The notes beneath the pieces were generated by a model, which saw only the letters and a program-made list of their open reading frames with translations, had not been told where the DNA came from and made no database searches. This document shows, piece by piece, positions 25,201 through 33,523 of a DNA stretch of 64,000 nucleotides. The stretch comes from Streptomyces hiroshimensis (lineage in GTDB: Bacteria; Actinomycetota; Actinomycetes; Streptomycetales; Streptomycetaceae), in the NCBI RefSeq assembly GCF_014650335.1, contig NZ_BMUT01000015.1, forward strand, positions 6,309 through 70,308, in the 5' to 3' direction. Position numbers and translations under genes: made by a program. The first letter of the stretch is position 1. Every line of letters starts with the position of its first letter.

Positions 25201-25970
25201 ACGCCCACGGCACCGCCGTGCTCGACCTCAACGCCGACCTCGGGGAGGGCTTCGGACGCTGGCGCCTGACCGACGACGACGCCCTGCTGTCCGTGGTGAC
25301 CAGCGCGAACGTCGCCTGCGGCTTCCACGCCGGCGACCCCTCCACCATGCGGCAGGTCTGCGAGCGCGCCGCCGAGCGGGGCGTGCGCATCGGCGCCCAG
25401 GTCTCCTACCGCGACCTGGCCGGCTTCGGGCGCCGCGCCATGGACGTGCCGCCGGACGAACTCGCCGACGAGATCACCTATCAGATCGGCGCCCTGCGCG
25501 CCTTCGCGCAGGCGGCCGGCTCGGACGTCGCCTACGTCAAGCCGCACGGGGCGCTCTACAACCGCACGGTCGCCGACGCCGAGCAGGCGGCGGCCGTCGT
25601 CGCCGGGGTGCTGCGCGCGGGCGGGGCCCTGCCCGTACTGGGCCTGCCGGGCTCGCGGCTGCACGAGGCCGCGGCCGGGGCCGGACTGCCGGTGGTCACC
25701 GAGGCGTTCGCCGACCGCGCGTACACGGCCGCCGGCACCCTGGTGCCGCGCCGGACCCCCGGCGCGGTCGTCCTCGACCCGGACGCCGTCGTCGCCCGCT
25801 CCGTGCGGATGGCCCGGGAGGCGGCCGTCACGGCCCTCACGGGCGAGGAGGTCGCCGTCCGGGCCCGCTCCCTGTGCCTCCACGGCGATACGCCGGGCGC
25901 CGCGGACCTCGCCCGCCGGGTCCGCGCCGCGCTGGAGGCCGCGGGGGTCCGCCTGGAGGCGTTCGCGTGA
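25197..25970 (+). CDS. pxpA: 5-oxoprolinase subunit PxpA (LamB/YcsF family)
   Basis: 257 residues with the LamB/YcsF signature: LDLNADLGEGFG at the N-terminus, ANVACGFHAGD, and VKPHGALYN. With PxpB and PxpC it catalyses ATP-dependent opening of 5-oxoproline to L-glutamate. The ATG overlaps the gntR stop, and its stop overlaps the pxpB GTG. Confidence 0.95.
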   Translation: MNAHGTAVLDLNADLGEGFGRWRLTDDDALLSVVTSANVACGFHAGDPSTMRQVCERAAERGVRIGAQVSYRDLAGFGRRAMDVPPDELADEITYQIGALRAFAQAAGSDVAYVKPHGALYNRTVADAEQAAAVVAGVLRAGGALPVLGLPGSRLHEAAAGAGLPVVTEAFADRAYTAAGTLVPRRTPGAVVLDPDAVVARSVRMAREAAVTALTGEEVAVRARSLCLHGDTPGAADLARRVRAALEAAGVRLEAFA

Positions 25971-26644
25971 CCGCGGACCGCGCGGACGCCCGCTCCGGCC
26001 CGCCGCAGGAGCCCTCCGCCGCGCCCGGCCTGCGTCCCCTGCGCGTCGGCCCGCACGCCCTGCTCGTCGAGGTGGCGGACACCGGGGAGGCGCAGGCACT
26101 GCACGCCGAGCTGCTGCGGCGCCGTGCCGCCGGGACCCTGCCGCCCGTGACCGAGATCGTGCCGGCCGCGCGGACCGTCCTCCTCGACGGCCTGGCCGAC
26201 CCGCGGGCCCTCGCCGCCGACATCGTGCACTGGGACGTGCCGCCGCTCGCGGCCGCCGACAGCCAGCCCGTCGTCCTGCCGGTCCGCTACGACGGTGCCG
26301 ACCTCGCGGAGGTCGCCGCCCTGTGGGGGGTCGCCGAGGAGGAGGTCGCGCGCCTGCACTCCGGCCTCGAATTCCGCGTCGCGTTCTGCGGGTTCGCCCC
26401 CGGCTTCGGCTATCTCACCGGGCTGCCGGAGCATCTGCACGTGCCGCGCCGGGCCACGCCCCGCACCGCCGTGCCCGCAGGCGCGGTCGGCCTGGCCGGC
26501 CCGTACACCGGCGTCTACCCCCGCTCCTCCCCCGGCGGCTGGCAGCTCATCGGCCGTACGGACGCGGTCCTGTGGGACGCCGCGCGAGAGCCGGCGGCAC
26601 TGCTGGCCCCCGGCACCCGCGTACGTTTCGAGGTGGACGCATGA
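25967..26644 (+). CDS. pxpB: 5-oxoprolinase subunit PxpB (KipI-like, allophanate hydrolase domain 1)
   Basis: 225 residues. Recognisable by VRYDGADLAEVA, FCGFAPGFGYLTGLP and VGLAGPYTGVYPRSSPGGWQ, the PF02682 core. The first ~25 residues are a Pro/Ala/Arg-rich extension. Coupled by GTGA and ATGA junctions to pxpA and pxpC. Confidence 0.94.
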   Translation: MTADRADARSGPPQEPSAAPGLRPLRVGPHALLVEVADTGEAQALHAELLRRRAAGTLPPVTEIVPAARTVLLDGLADPRALAADIVHWDVPPLAAADSQPVVLPVRYDGADLAEVAALWGVAEEEVARLHSGLEFRVAFCGFAPGFGYLTGLPEHLHVPRRATPRTAVPAGAVGLAGPYTGVYPRSSPGGWQLIGRTDAVLWDAAREPAALLAPGTRVRFEVDA

Positions 26645-27663
26645 CCGGAACCGGAACGGACGGCCGAACGCCCGGAACGGAACGCCAAAGGCCCGGAACA
26701 GACGGTCGCGTGTCCAGAACGGACAGCCGCACGACCGAAACGGACAACCGTGCGCCCGGCCCGGCCGGCCGCGCGGCCTGCGGCGCGCCCTTCCTGGCCG
26801 TCGTCCGGCCCGGCGCCCTGACGACCGTGCAGGACCTCGGCCGGCCCGGCCATGCGCACCTGGGCGTCGGCCGCTCCGGTGCCCTGGACCGGCCCGCGCA
26901 CGCGCTCGCCAACCGGCTCGTCGGCAACCCCGCGGGCCACGCCACGCTGGAGACCACCGTCGACGGCTGCGCCGTCCGTACCACGGCGGCCGTGACCGCC
27001 GCGGTGACCGGCGCGCCCTGCCCGGTGCGGGTCGACGGCCGCCCGGTGGCGTGGGGCGCCCCGGTGCGGGTGCCCGCGGGCGCGGTGCTCGACGTGGGCC
27101 GGGCCGCCCTGGGGCTGCGCAGCTACGTGGCGTTCGGGGGCGGCATCGCCGTGCCGCCCGTCCTCGGCAGCCGCTCACGTGACCTGCTGTCGGGGCTGGG
27201 GCCGGAGCCGCTGTCCGCGGGCGCGGAACTGCCGCTCGGCGCGCCCTGCGGACCGAGCGCGGGCGTCGACGCCGTCCCGTGGGCGGGCCCGCCGGCCGGC
27301 GGGCTGGTACTGCCGGTCGTGCTCGGTCCGCGCGACGGCTGGTTCACGCCCGCCGCGCTGCGCACCCTGGCCCGCGGTGACTTCCGGGTGGCGGGCGCGA
27401 GCAACCGGATCGGCCTGCGCACGGAGGGCCCGGCCCTGGAGCGCGCCACGGAGGGCGAGCTCCCGAGCGAGGGGATGGTCCTGGGCGCGGTCCAAGTCCC
27501 CCCGGACGGCCGCCCCGTCGTCTTCCTCGCCGACCACCCGACGACCGGCGGCTACCCCGTCGTGGGCGTGGTCCCCGAGGCGGAGCTGGCCGCCGCGGCG
27601 CAGGCCGTGCCCGGGACACCGGTGCGGTTCGCGCCCGCGCGGTTCGTGCCCGCGCGGGGCTGA
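26641..27663 (+). CDS. pxpC: 5-oxoprolinase subunit PxpC (KipA-like, allophanate hydrolase domain 2)
   Basis: 340 residues. The conserved body starts at FLAVVRPGALTTVQDLGRPG (residue ~52) and includes LGVGRSGALDRPA, SNRIGLRTEGP and GYPVVGVV. Residues 1-45 are an atypical low-complexity extension of Thr/Gly/Arg/Asp repeats (GTDGRTPGTE-like) encoded by degenerate ~30-bp repeats. The last residues RFAPARFVPAR are a 15-bp in-frame duplication just before the stop. Confidence 0.93.
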   Translation: MTGTGTDGRTPGTERQRPGTDGRVSRTDSRTTETDNRAPGPAGRAACGAPFLAVVRPGALTTVQDLGRPGHAHLGVGRSGALDRPAHALANRLVGNPAGHATLETTVDGCAVRTTAAVTAAVTGAPCPVRVDGRPVAWGAPVRVPAGAVLDVGRAALGLRSYVAFGGGIAVPPVLGSRSRDLLSGLGPEPLSAGAELPLGAPCGPSAGVDAVPWAGPPAGGLVLPVVLGPRDGWFTPAALRTLARGDFRVAGASNRIGLRTEGPALERATEGELPSEGMVLGAVQVPPDGRPVVFLADHPTTGGYPVVGVVPEAELAAAAQAVPGTPVRFAPARFVPARG

Positions 27664-27671
27664 GGCGCTCC

Positions 27672-27721
27672 GGCCGCAGACCCGGTGCCCGGCCTCCGGC
27701 CGCCGCCCCGGGTCTGCGGCC
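27672..27721. terminator. Strong hairpin terminator after pxpC
   Basis: GGCCGCAGACCCGG (27672-27685) pairs perfectly with CCGGGTCTGCGGCC (27708-27721) around a 22-nt loop. No U-tract, as is usual in Streptomyces. It separates the pxp operon from the convergent small gene. Confidence 0.75.
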
Positions 27722-27728
27722 CGCGCGT

Positions 27729-27884
27729 TCAGTCCAGGCCGCGGATGATGTGCGACTCCGCATCGGGGTCCTCGCCGGCGCGCTCCGGTGCCTCACTCGG
27801 AAGCGAACGGCGGGCCCGCGCGGTCTCCTCCCGGGCCTCGCCCCGGTGCTGCATCCGCTCGCCCTGTCCCTTGAGCTGTTCCAC
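27729..27884 (-). CDS. Small hydrophilic protein (DUF6381-like), 51 aa
   Basis: 51 residues, very rich in Glu, Arg, Gln and Ala (EQLKGQGERMQHRGEAREET), ending SHIIRGLD; predicted helical. It resembles a family of small Streptomyces proteins I recall as DUF6381; function unknown. The GTG at 27882-27884 follows GAGGAGG, much better than upstream starts in the same frame. Confidence 0.65.
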   Translation of the reverse strand: MEQLKGQGERMQHRGEAREETARARRSLPSEAPERAGEDPDAESHIIRGLD

Positions 27885-28000
27885 GGCCGCCTCCTCGCGT
27901 TGCCGAACCCCCGGAAACCGACTGGCCGGGTTCCCCCAGGGTGACGGGCCGAAACCGGACCCCAACACAGGGGAAATCGCCAGATATGACGACCTCCCTC

Positions 28001-28033
28001 CAGGTGAAAATCCCTCTAATCAGGTTAAAATGC
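28001..28033. promoter_or_regulatory. 20-bp-spaced direct repeats upstream of the SPW protein gene
   Basis: CAGGTGAAAATCC (28001-28013) and CAGGTTAAAATGC (28021-28033) are near-identical AT-rich half-sites exactly 20 bp apart, two helical turns. They end 38 bp before the GTG start at 28072. This looks like an activator or sigma-factor recognition region. Confidence 0.5.
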
Positions 28034-28071
28034 AGGCAGGTCCGACCTGACACTGAAAGAAGGTGGCTGAC

Positions 28072-28503
28072 GTGACCGCCCCTACGTCGCCCCGAATAGA
28101 ACAGCACCCGGACATCGTGGCGCTCCGCGCCCACTCCGAAGTGGCGACGAGCACGCCCGTCGCCCAGGCCGTCGAGGCACTCGCTCTTCTCTGCGGTGTC
28201 TACCTGGCCGCTTCACCATGGATCGTGGGCTTCAGCGGCGCATCCACCCTTGCCATCCACAACCTGATCGTGGGAGCAGTCTTTGCTTGCCTGGTCGGCG
28301 GCTTCGGCCCCGCCTACGAGCGCACGCACGCGATGAGCTGGGCCGCCCTGTGCCTCGGCGCCTGGACGATCATTTCCCCCTGGGTCGTCGCCGGGCACGC
28401 GTTCGCCACGCGTGCCGTCGTCAGCAACGTCATCGCCGGAGCAGTGGCCTGCCTGCTGGCCCTCGCCCTGGCACGCATGGGGATGGCGAGGTCACGGCGC
28501 TGA
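28072..28503 (+). CDS. SPW-repeat membrane protein
   Basis: 143 residues, four transmembrane helices in two pairs, each pair containing the SPW motif (AASPWIVGF and IISPWVVAG). SPW proteins are small membrane proteins of unknown function, often in stress-associated loci. Start GTG 28072 is chosen for AGAAGG at 28057-28063; GTG 28063 is also in frame. Confidence 0.82.
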   Translation: MTAPTSPRIEQHPDIVALRAHSEVATSTPVAQAVEALALLCGVYLAASPWIVGFSGASTLAIHNLIVGAVFACLVGGFGPAYERTHAMSWAALCLGAWTIISPWVVAGHAFATRAVVSNVIAGAVACLLALALARMGMARSRR

Positions 28504-28820
28504 CCGCCACCCGGCCTGAAAGAGGCTGAATTTCGCCGCTGGTCCCCTTTCGGCCCCGCCGCCCGCACCCCGGGCGGCGGGGCCGAAGCACGTCCCGAAC
28601 GGGCTCACGAGGCCGACTGCGGCACGGCCCCGATACGGCCGCGGCACGGCCGCGACACGACTTGCGGCACGGCTGCCAAACGCCGGGCGACAACATCAAC
28701 CGCCCGATTCACCCCGGGGGATGAAAACTCGGGTGATGTTCGTACCTGATGACTCCGCCGGACGGGAAGTGGCAATGCTCCCCCTCCCACTGATCACTTC
28801 AACCTCATGGGGTCCGACGC
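28504..28820. terminator. Intergenic region with 17-bp perfect-stem terminator
   Basis: TTCGGCCCCGCCGCCCG (28549-28565) and its exact inverse (28571-28587) flank a 5-nt loop CACCC: a very strong terminator for the SPW gene. The remaining ~230 bp contains CGGCACGGC direct repeats (28610-28675) and the likely promoter of the P450 operon, but I could not assign -10/-35 boxes. Confidence 0.8.
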
Positions 28821-28877
28821 ATGACGATCGAGGCGCTGCCCGAGGGGCCGCGCGACCGGGGGAAGGCCCAGGGATGA
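28821..28877 (+). CDS. Possible 18-residue leader ORF overlapping the P450 start
   Basis: ATG at 28821 opens an 18-codon frame (MTIEALPEGPR...) whose TGA (28875-28877) overlaps the P450 ATG (28874) as ATGA. The P450 has only a weak binding site of its own, so the leader could couple its translation. No Shine-Dalgarno is obvious for the leader either; this may be chance. Confidence 0.25.
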   Translation: MTIEALPEGPRDRGKAQG

Positions 28878-30295
28878 GTCACCTCTACAGCTACAGCGCG
28901 CCCGGGGTCGGTACGGGCCGGGGGACGGCGCTGCCCGCCGCTTCCGCGGGGGAGAACCTCCGGCTCACCCTCGTCTACTTCCTCCCCAACTACCTCAAGG
29001 GCGTCTTCCGCTCCCGGCCCCGGATCGCCGCCCTCCTCGCCCGGGCGGACACCGCCCGGCACGGCCTGGAGGCCATGCGCCGGATGCGGCGCCGGCACGG
29101 CCGCGGCCCGGTCATGGTGCGCGGCGCCGCCGGCCCCACCCTCCTCGTGCTCGACGCGGACGACGCCCGGCAGGTCCTCTCCGGGCCGGTGGGGGTCTAC
29201 GCGGTCGACACCTGGGAGAAGGTGAGCGGGTTCGCATCGGTCCAGCCCGAGACCCTGGTCGCCTCGCACGGCCGTCAGCGCGTGGTGCGCCGGATGTTCA
29301 ACGACGCGGTCCTGGACGCCGGCTGCCCGGTGCACCGGCTCGCCGACCGCTTCCTGCGGGTCGCCGGCGAGGAGGCCGCGGCCCTGCTGGGCCCCGAGGC
29401 GGTGGCCGGGCTGCGCCCGGAGGCCCTGCGCGAGAGCTTCGAGCGCGTGGGGCGCCGCTGCTTCCTGGGCGAGGCGGCCGCCGAGGACGAGGAGTTCTCC
29501 CGGCTCCTGGGCGAGCTGCTCGCCGAGGCCAACTGGATGGGTGCCCGCCGCTGGCGCAGCCGCCGCGCCCGCCGGCTCCGCCGCAGAATGATGCAGCGTC
29601 AGGCCCGCTATCTGTACGAGGCCGATCCGCGCAGCCTGGCGGGGCTGTTCGCGGCTGCTCCCCGCGGCCCCGAGACCGCCCCGGAGTGCCAGGTCAGCCA
29701 CTGGTTCATGGCCCTCGGTGCGCTGAGCGCGGTCACCGTGCAGACACTCGCCCTGCTCGCCGCGCACCCGCGCCACCACGAGCGCGTGATGGAGGAGATC
29801 CGGGCGGCGGACCGCACACACGGGCCGCGCACGGTCCCCGGCTTCCTCGGCATGCCCTACCTGCGCGCCTGCGTGCAGGAGGCGGCCCGGCTGTGGCCTC
29901 CGGTGACCGGCCTCGCGCGCCGCACCACCGGCGAGACCCGCTGGCGGGACTCGGTCGCGCCGGGCGGTGTCAATGTCCTCGTGCCGGCGGCGTTCCACGC
30001 CCGCGACGGCGAACGGATCGAGTACGCCCACCGGTTCGCGCCCGAGAAGTGGCTGGACGGCACCGCCGACCGGGACTGGGCGGTCAGCCCCTTCAGCCGG
30101 GGCGAGGCCCAGTGCAGCGGCATGGAGCTCGGCCTGCAGCTGGCCACGGCGTTCGTCGCCGAGCTGCTGCGCGGCGGCGAACTGGCCGTCGCCGGGGTCC
30201 GCCTCGCCCCCGGCCGGCCGCTTCCGTACACCTTCGACACCTCGCGGCTGCGGATCGGGATCCGCGCCGCCCGTACGCCGGAGGAGGGCGCATGA
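28874..30295 (+). CDS. Atypical cytochrome P450 lacking the I-helix acid/threonine pair
   Basis: 473 residues. Haem-ligand loop FSRGEAQCSG with Cys414 and K-helix E336-A-A-R339 are present. The I-helix region (about residues 272-297, FMALGALSAVTVQTLALLAAHP) lacks the (A/G)Gx(D/E)T oxygen-activation motif, a hallmark of P450s that rearrange hydroperoxides or endoperoxides (CYP74, prostacyclin and thromboxane synthases) or act as peroxygenases. It starts an operon with a hydrolase-like protein (ATGA overlap) and a fatty-acid dioxygenase-like enzyme, suggesting its substrate is a fatty-acid hydroperoxide. I take the ATG at 28874; an upstream in-frame start at 28721 is less likely. Confidence 0.85.
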   Translation: MSHLYSYSAPGVGTGRGTALPAASAGENLRLTLVYFLPNYLKGVFRSRPRIAALLARADTARHGLEAMRRMRRRHGRGPVMVRGAAGPTLLVLDADDARQVLSGPVGVYAVDTWEKVSGFASVQPETLVASHGRQRVVRRMFNDAVLDAGCPVHRLADRFLRVAGEEAAALLGPEAVAGLRPEALRESFERVGRRCFLGEAAAEDEEFSRLLGELLAEANWMGARRWRSRRARRLRRRMMQRQARYLYEADPRSLAGLFAAAPRGPETAPECQVSHWFMALGALSAVTVQTLALLAAHPRHHERVMEEIRAADRTHGPRTVPGFLGMPYLRACVQEAARLWPPVTGLARRTTGETRWRDSVAPGGVNVLVPAAFHARDGERIEYAHRFAPEKWLDGTADRDWAVSPFSRGEAQCSGMELGLQLATAFVAELLRGGELAVAGVRLAPGRPLPYTFDTSRLRIGIRAARTPEEGA

Positions 30296-31683
30296 CGACC
30301 GAAGGCACGCCGGATTCCCGGGACACGGGAGCCGGCCGGGAGGCGGCGGCCGCCCGGCTCGCCGCCGTGGCCCGCGAGCTGGGCGAGGCCGCGGGGGCCG
30401 TCCGTGCGGCCGGTCTCGCGGTCACCGCCGTCGCCGCCGACCCCGCGCTGCTCGCCTCCATCGGCCGCTCGCCCCGCCGCGGGCTGCGGGCGGCGCAGGC
30501 CCTGTCCCACGGCCTCACCGACCCCGCGGGGCTCGGCTACGCCCCGGACGGCGGGCGGGCCGGCCAGGTCGCCCGGCTGGCCGGCGCGGCGGCCGTCCGC
30601 AGAAGCCTCGCCTCCGATCTCGCGGCCACCGCGCTGCGGCTGCGAATCCGGCTGTGCGCGACGCGGCACGCGGAGTTCACGGCGCAAGGCCCGGTGCGGC
30701 GGCTGCTCGTCGCCGTCGAGGCGGGGCTGCCCGAGCTGGCCCTGCGCATCCTCGGGGAGCGCCTGCGCGTCCGGGGCGCCGGGCACACCCTGGCCGCGCT
30801 CGCCCCCGCCCTCGGCGAGGTGAGCGCGTGGAGCGCCCTGGCGGACGCGAACCCGTTCAACGACGCGGCGGCCTGGCACACCATCACGGGCACCCCGACG
30901 GAGCACGGTTCCCTGCCTGGCCCCCGGGGCGGGGCCCGGTCCGGCGCGCTCCGGAGCCGTCGCCGGGAGAAGGCCGTCGCCGAGCCGCCGGACCCGGCGT
31001 TCCTCGACGGCCTGGACGAGAGCGGCGGCATCACCGCCCACCTGCGCAACCTGGCGGCCCTCGGCCACGGCAGGATGCTCACCCGGCACGTCACCGGCCC
31101 GGACGGCGTCGCCCGCTGTCTGGTCCTGCTGCCCGGGCCGGCGTTCGTCCTGCCGCGCACCGCCTCCCCGCAGGAGCTGGTCGGGGCCGTCACCGAGCTC
31201 GGCCGCGGCGACTCCCCGTACACCCGGGCCGTGCACGAGGCCCTGCTGCGCTCGGTGCCGGAAGGGATGCCCGTCGCGCTCGTCGGGCACGGCCACGGCG
31301 GGGTGACGGCCGTCCGCTTGGCCGGGGCTCCGGAGGCGGGCACCCGTCTGCGGCTCACGCACGTCGTCGCAGTCGGCTCCCCGGCGGCCCCCCGGCGCCC
31401 GCACGACCCCCGCACCCGCGTCGTGGCCCTCGCCGAGGAGCACGACCTGACGCCCCGTCTGGGAGGCCACAGCCCCGTCCCGGTCCTCCCCCCGCCCTCG
31501 GGCCTGCTGGAGATCGTCTGGGCGGACCCTTCGTACGACGTCCCGCAGTGCCACGGCGCGGAGGCCTATGCCCAGAGCCTCGACAAGACCGCCCCCGAGG
31601 CCCGCGACCGGGTGGACGAGCTGCTCGCCCCCTACCGGGGCCGGGCCGGGCGGACCGTCGTCCACCGCCTCCCGGGCGGATAG
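30292..31683 (+). CDS. Alpha/beta-hydrolase-like protein with replaced nucleophile
   Basis: 463 residues. The first ~240 are an Ala/Arg/Leu-rich helical region; the second half has lipase-like order with RCLVLLPGPAF and the would-be nucleophile elbow VALVGHGHGG. In GxSxG numbering the Ser is Gly334, so ordinary Ser-hydrolase activity is not expected. It could be a chaperone, a substrate-binding protein or a hydratase-like enzyme. Coupled to the P450 by ATGA and followed 55 bp later by the dioxygenase-like gene. Confidence 0.6.
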   Translation: MTTEGTPDSRDTGAGREAAAARLAAVARELGEAAGAVRAAGLAVTAVAADPALLASIGRSPRRGLRAAQALSHGLTDPAGLGYAPDGGRAGQVARLAGAAAVRRSLASDLAATALRLRIRLCATRHAEFTAQGPVRRLLVAVEAGLPELALRILGERLRVRGAGHTLAALAPALGEVSAWSALADANPFNDAAAWHTITGTPTEHGSLPGPRGGARSGALRSRRREKAVAEPPDPAFLDGLDESGGITAHLRNLAALGHGRMLTRHVTGPDGVARCLVLLPGPAFVLPRTASPQELVGAVTELGRGDSPYTRAVHEALLRSVPEGMPVALVGHGHGGVTAVRLAGAPEAGTRLRLTHVVAVGSPAAPRRPHDPRTRVVALAEEHDLTPRLGGHSPVPVLPPPSGLLEIVWADPSYDVPQCHGAEAYAQSLDKTAPEARDRVDELLAPYRGRAGRTVVHRLPGG

Positions 31684-31738
31684 GCCGGTGCGCCCGCGTG
31701 TCCGAAGCACCTTCTGCAACCCTCACGGAGAACTGTCG

Positions 31739-33523
31739 ATGACGCCGGTACCGCGCCGCCGCGAGTGGCACTCCCTTCCCTTCCCCCTCGCGCTGCTGGA
31801 GCTCAGAAGACAGCGGCAGCTGCTGCGGGCGCACAATCTGCACGACACCTACGGGGCCGGCGGGGAGCGCCCCCGTACGCCCACCGCCGAGCTGCTCCCC
31901 CACCGCAGCTACGACGGCTCGGGGTACGACCCCTCCGATGCCGACATGGGCCGGGCGGGCACCCGCTTCGACCGCAACTGCGCCCTGCCGGAGACCTTCC
32001 CCGAGCCCGAGGACGGCGGCCTGCTCTCGCCCAGCCCCCGCGAGGTCAGCCGGCAGCTGCTGCGCCGCCGCTCCGGCTTCCGCCCGGCCACGGGCCTGAA
32101 CCTGCTGGCCGCGGCCTGGATCCAGTTCCAGAACCACGGCTGGTTCACCCACGGGGAGAACAAGGCCGACGGCCCCCTGGACGTGCCGCTGGCCGCCGAC
32201 GACGACTGGCCGCAGTGCCCGATGCTCGTACGCCGCTCCCGCCCCGACCCCGCCCGGCGCCCCGATGCCACCGGCCCGGCGCACCCGCCCACGTACGAGA
32301 ACACCGTCACCCACTGGTGGGACGGCTCCCAGCTCTACGGTTCGAGCGAGGAGCGCTGCCGGTCCCTGCGCACGGGCGAGCGGGGCAAGCTCGCCCTGAC
32401 GAACGGCCGGCTGCCCGACGAGAGCGCGCCGGGGCTGTCCGGCATCGACCTCACGGGCTTCAACGACAACTACTGGGTCGGGCTGTCCCTGCTGCACACG
32501 CTCTTCGCCAAGGAGCACAACGCCATCTGCGACAGGATCGCCGCCGCCCACCCCACCTGGGGCGACGAGCGGCTCTTCCAGACGGCCCGGCTCGTCAACG
32601 CCGCGGTCATGGCGAAGATCCATACCGTGGAGTGGACCCCGGGGGTGGTCGCCCACCCCGTCACCCGGGCGGCCATGCACATGAACTGGTACGGCGTCCT
32701 GCCCGCCCGGGTGCGGCGCCGGGTCGGCCGGTTCGGCACCGGCGAGTCACTGTTCGGCATCCCCGGCTCGCCCACGAACCACCACACCGCGCCGTATGCG
32801 ATGACCGAGGAGTTCGTCGCCGCCTACCGGCTGCACCCCCTCATCCGCGACGAGTACGCGATCCACTCGCACCGCACGGGCGCGCTCGTCGAGCGGACGG
32901 GCTTCGACGAGCTGCAGGCGCTGGCGACCCGGCCGGCGGTGGACAAGTACGGCCTCGCCGACCTGCTGTACTCCTTCGGCGTGATGAACCCCGGCGACAT
33001 CACGCTGCACAACCACCCCGACTGCCTGCGCGACCTCGTGCGGATCTCCGGCGAACACGTCGACGTCGGCGCGGTGGACATCCTGCGCGACCGCGAGCGG
33101 GGCGTCCCCCGCTACACCGCGCTGCGGGCCGCGCTGCACCGCCCGCCGGTCTCCGGCTTCGAGGAGCTGACCGGTGGTGACGTGGGGCTCGCCGCCGAGC
33201 TGCGCGAGGTCTACGACGGCCGGCTGGACCGCGTCGACACCATGGTCGGCCTGTACGCCGAACAGCGGCCGCGGGGGTTCGCGTTCAGCGACACGGCCTT
33301 CCGGGTCTTCGTCCTGATGGCGTCCCGGCGGCTGAAGAGCGACCGCTTCTTCACCCGGGACTACCGCCCGGAGGTCTACACCCCCGAGGGCATGGAGTGG
33401 ATCGACCGCACCGGCATGACCGACGTGCTGATGCGTCACCACCCGGAGCTCGCCCCGGCGCTGCAGGGGGTGCGCAATGCGTTCGCGCCCTGGCGGATGC
33501 TGCGGCCCGGGGGGATCCGGTGA
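31739..33523 (+). CDS. Fatty-acid alpha-dioxygenase-like haem enzyme (cyclooxygenase/peroxidase superfamily)
   Basis: 594 residues. Distal-haem His133 in WIQFQNHGWFTHG, the family block LLHTLFAKEHNAICDRI, the alpha-DOX-type VMAKIHTVEWTPGVV and NWYGVL, and the catalytic Tyr-x-x-His pair Y363/H366 in AAYRLHPLIRD (compare cyclooxygenase Tyr-His-Trp-His). Plant alpha-dioxygenases convert fatty acids to 2-hydroperoxy acids; this one is expected to do similar radical oxygenation. ATG 31739 has GGAG upstream. Its TGA overlaps the next start. No signal peptide, so probably cytosolic or peripheral. Confidence 0.87.
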   Translation: MTPVPRRREWHSLPFPLALLELRRQRQLLRAHNLHDTYGAGGERPRTPTAELLPHRSYDGSGYDPSDADMGRAGTRFDRNCALPETFPEPEDGGLLSPSPREVSRQLLRRRSGFRPATGLNLLAAAWIQFQNHGWFTHGENKADGPLDVPLAADDDWPQCPMLVRRSRPDPARRPDATGPAHPPTYENTVTHWWDGSQLYGSSEERCRSLRTGERGKLALTNGRLPDESAPGLSGIDLTGFNDNYWVGLSLLHTLFAKEHNAICDRIAAAHPTWGDERLFQTARLVNAAVMAKIHTVEWTPGVVAHPVTRAAMHMNWYGVLPARVRRRVGRFGTGESLFGIPGSPTNHHTAPYAMTEEFVAAYRLHPLIRDEYAIHSHRTGALVERTGFDELQALATRPAVDKYGLADLLYSFGVMNPGDITLHNHPDCLRDLVRISGEHVDVGAVDILRDRERGVPRYTALRAALHRPPVSGFEELTGGDVGLAAELREVYDGRLDRVDTMVGLYAEQRPRGFAFSDTAFRVFVLMASRRLKSDRFFTRDYRPEVYTPEGMEWIDRTGMTDVLMRHHPELAPALQGVRNAFAPWRMLRPGGIR

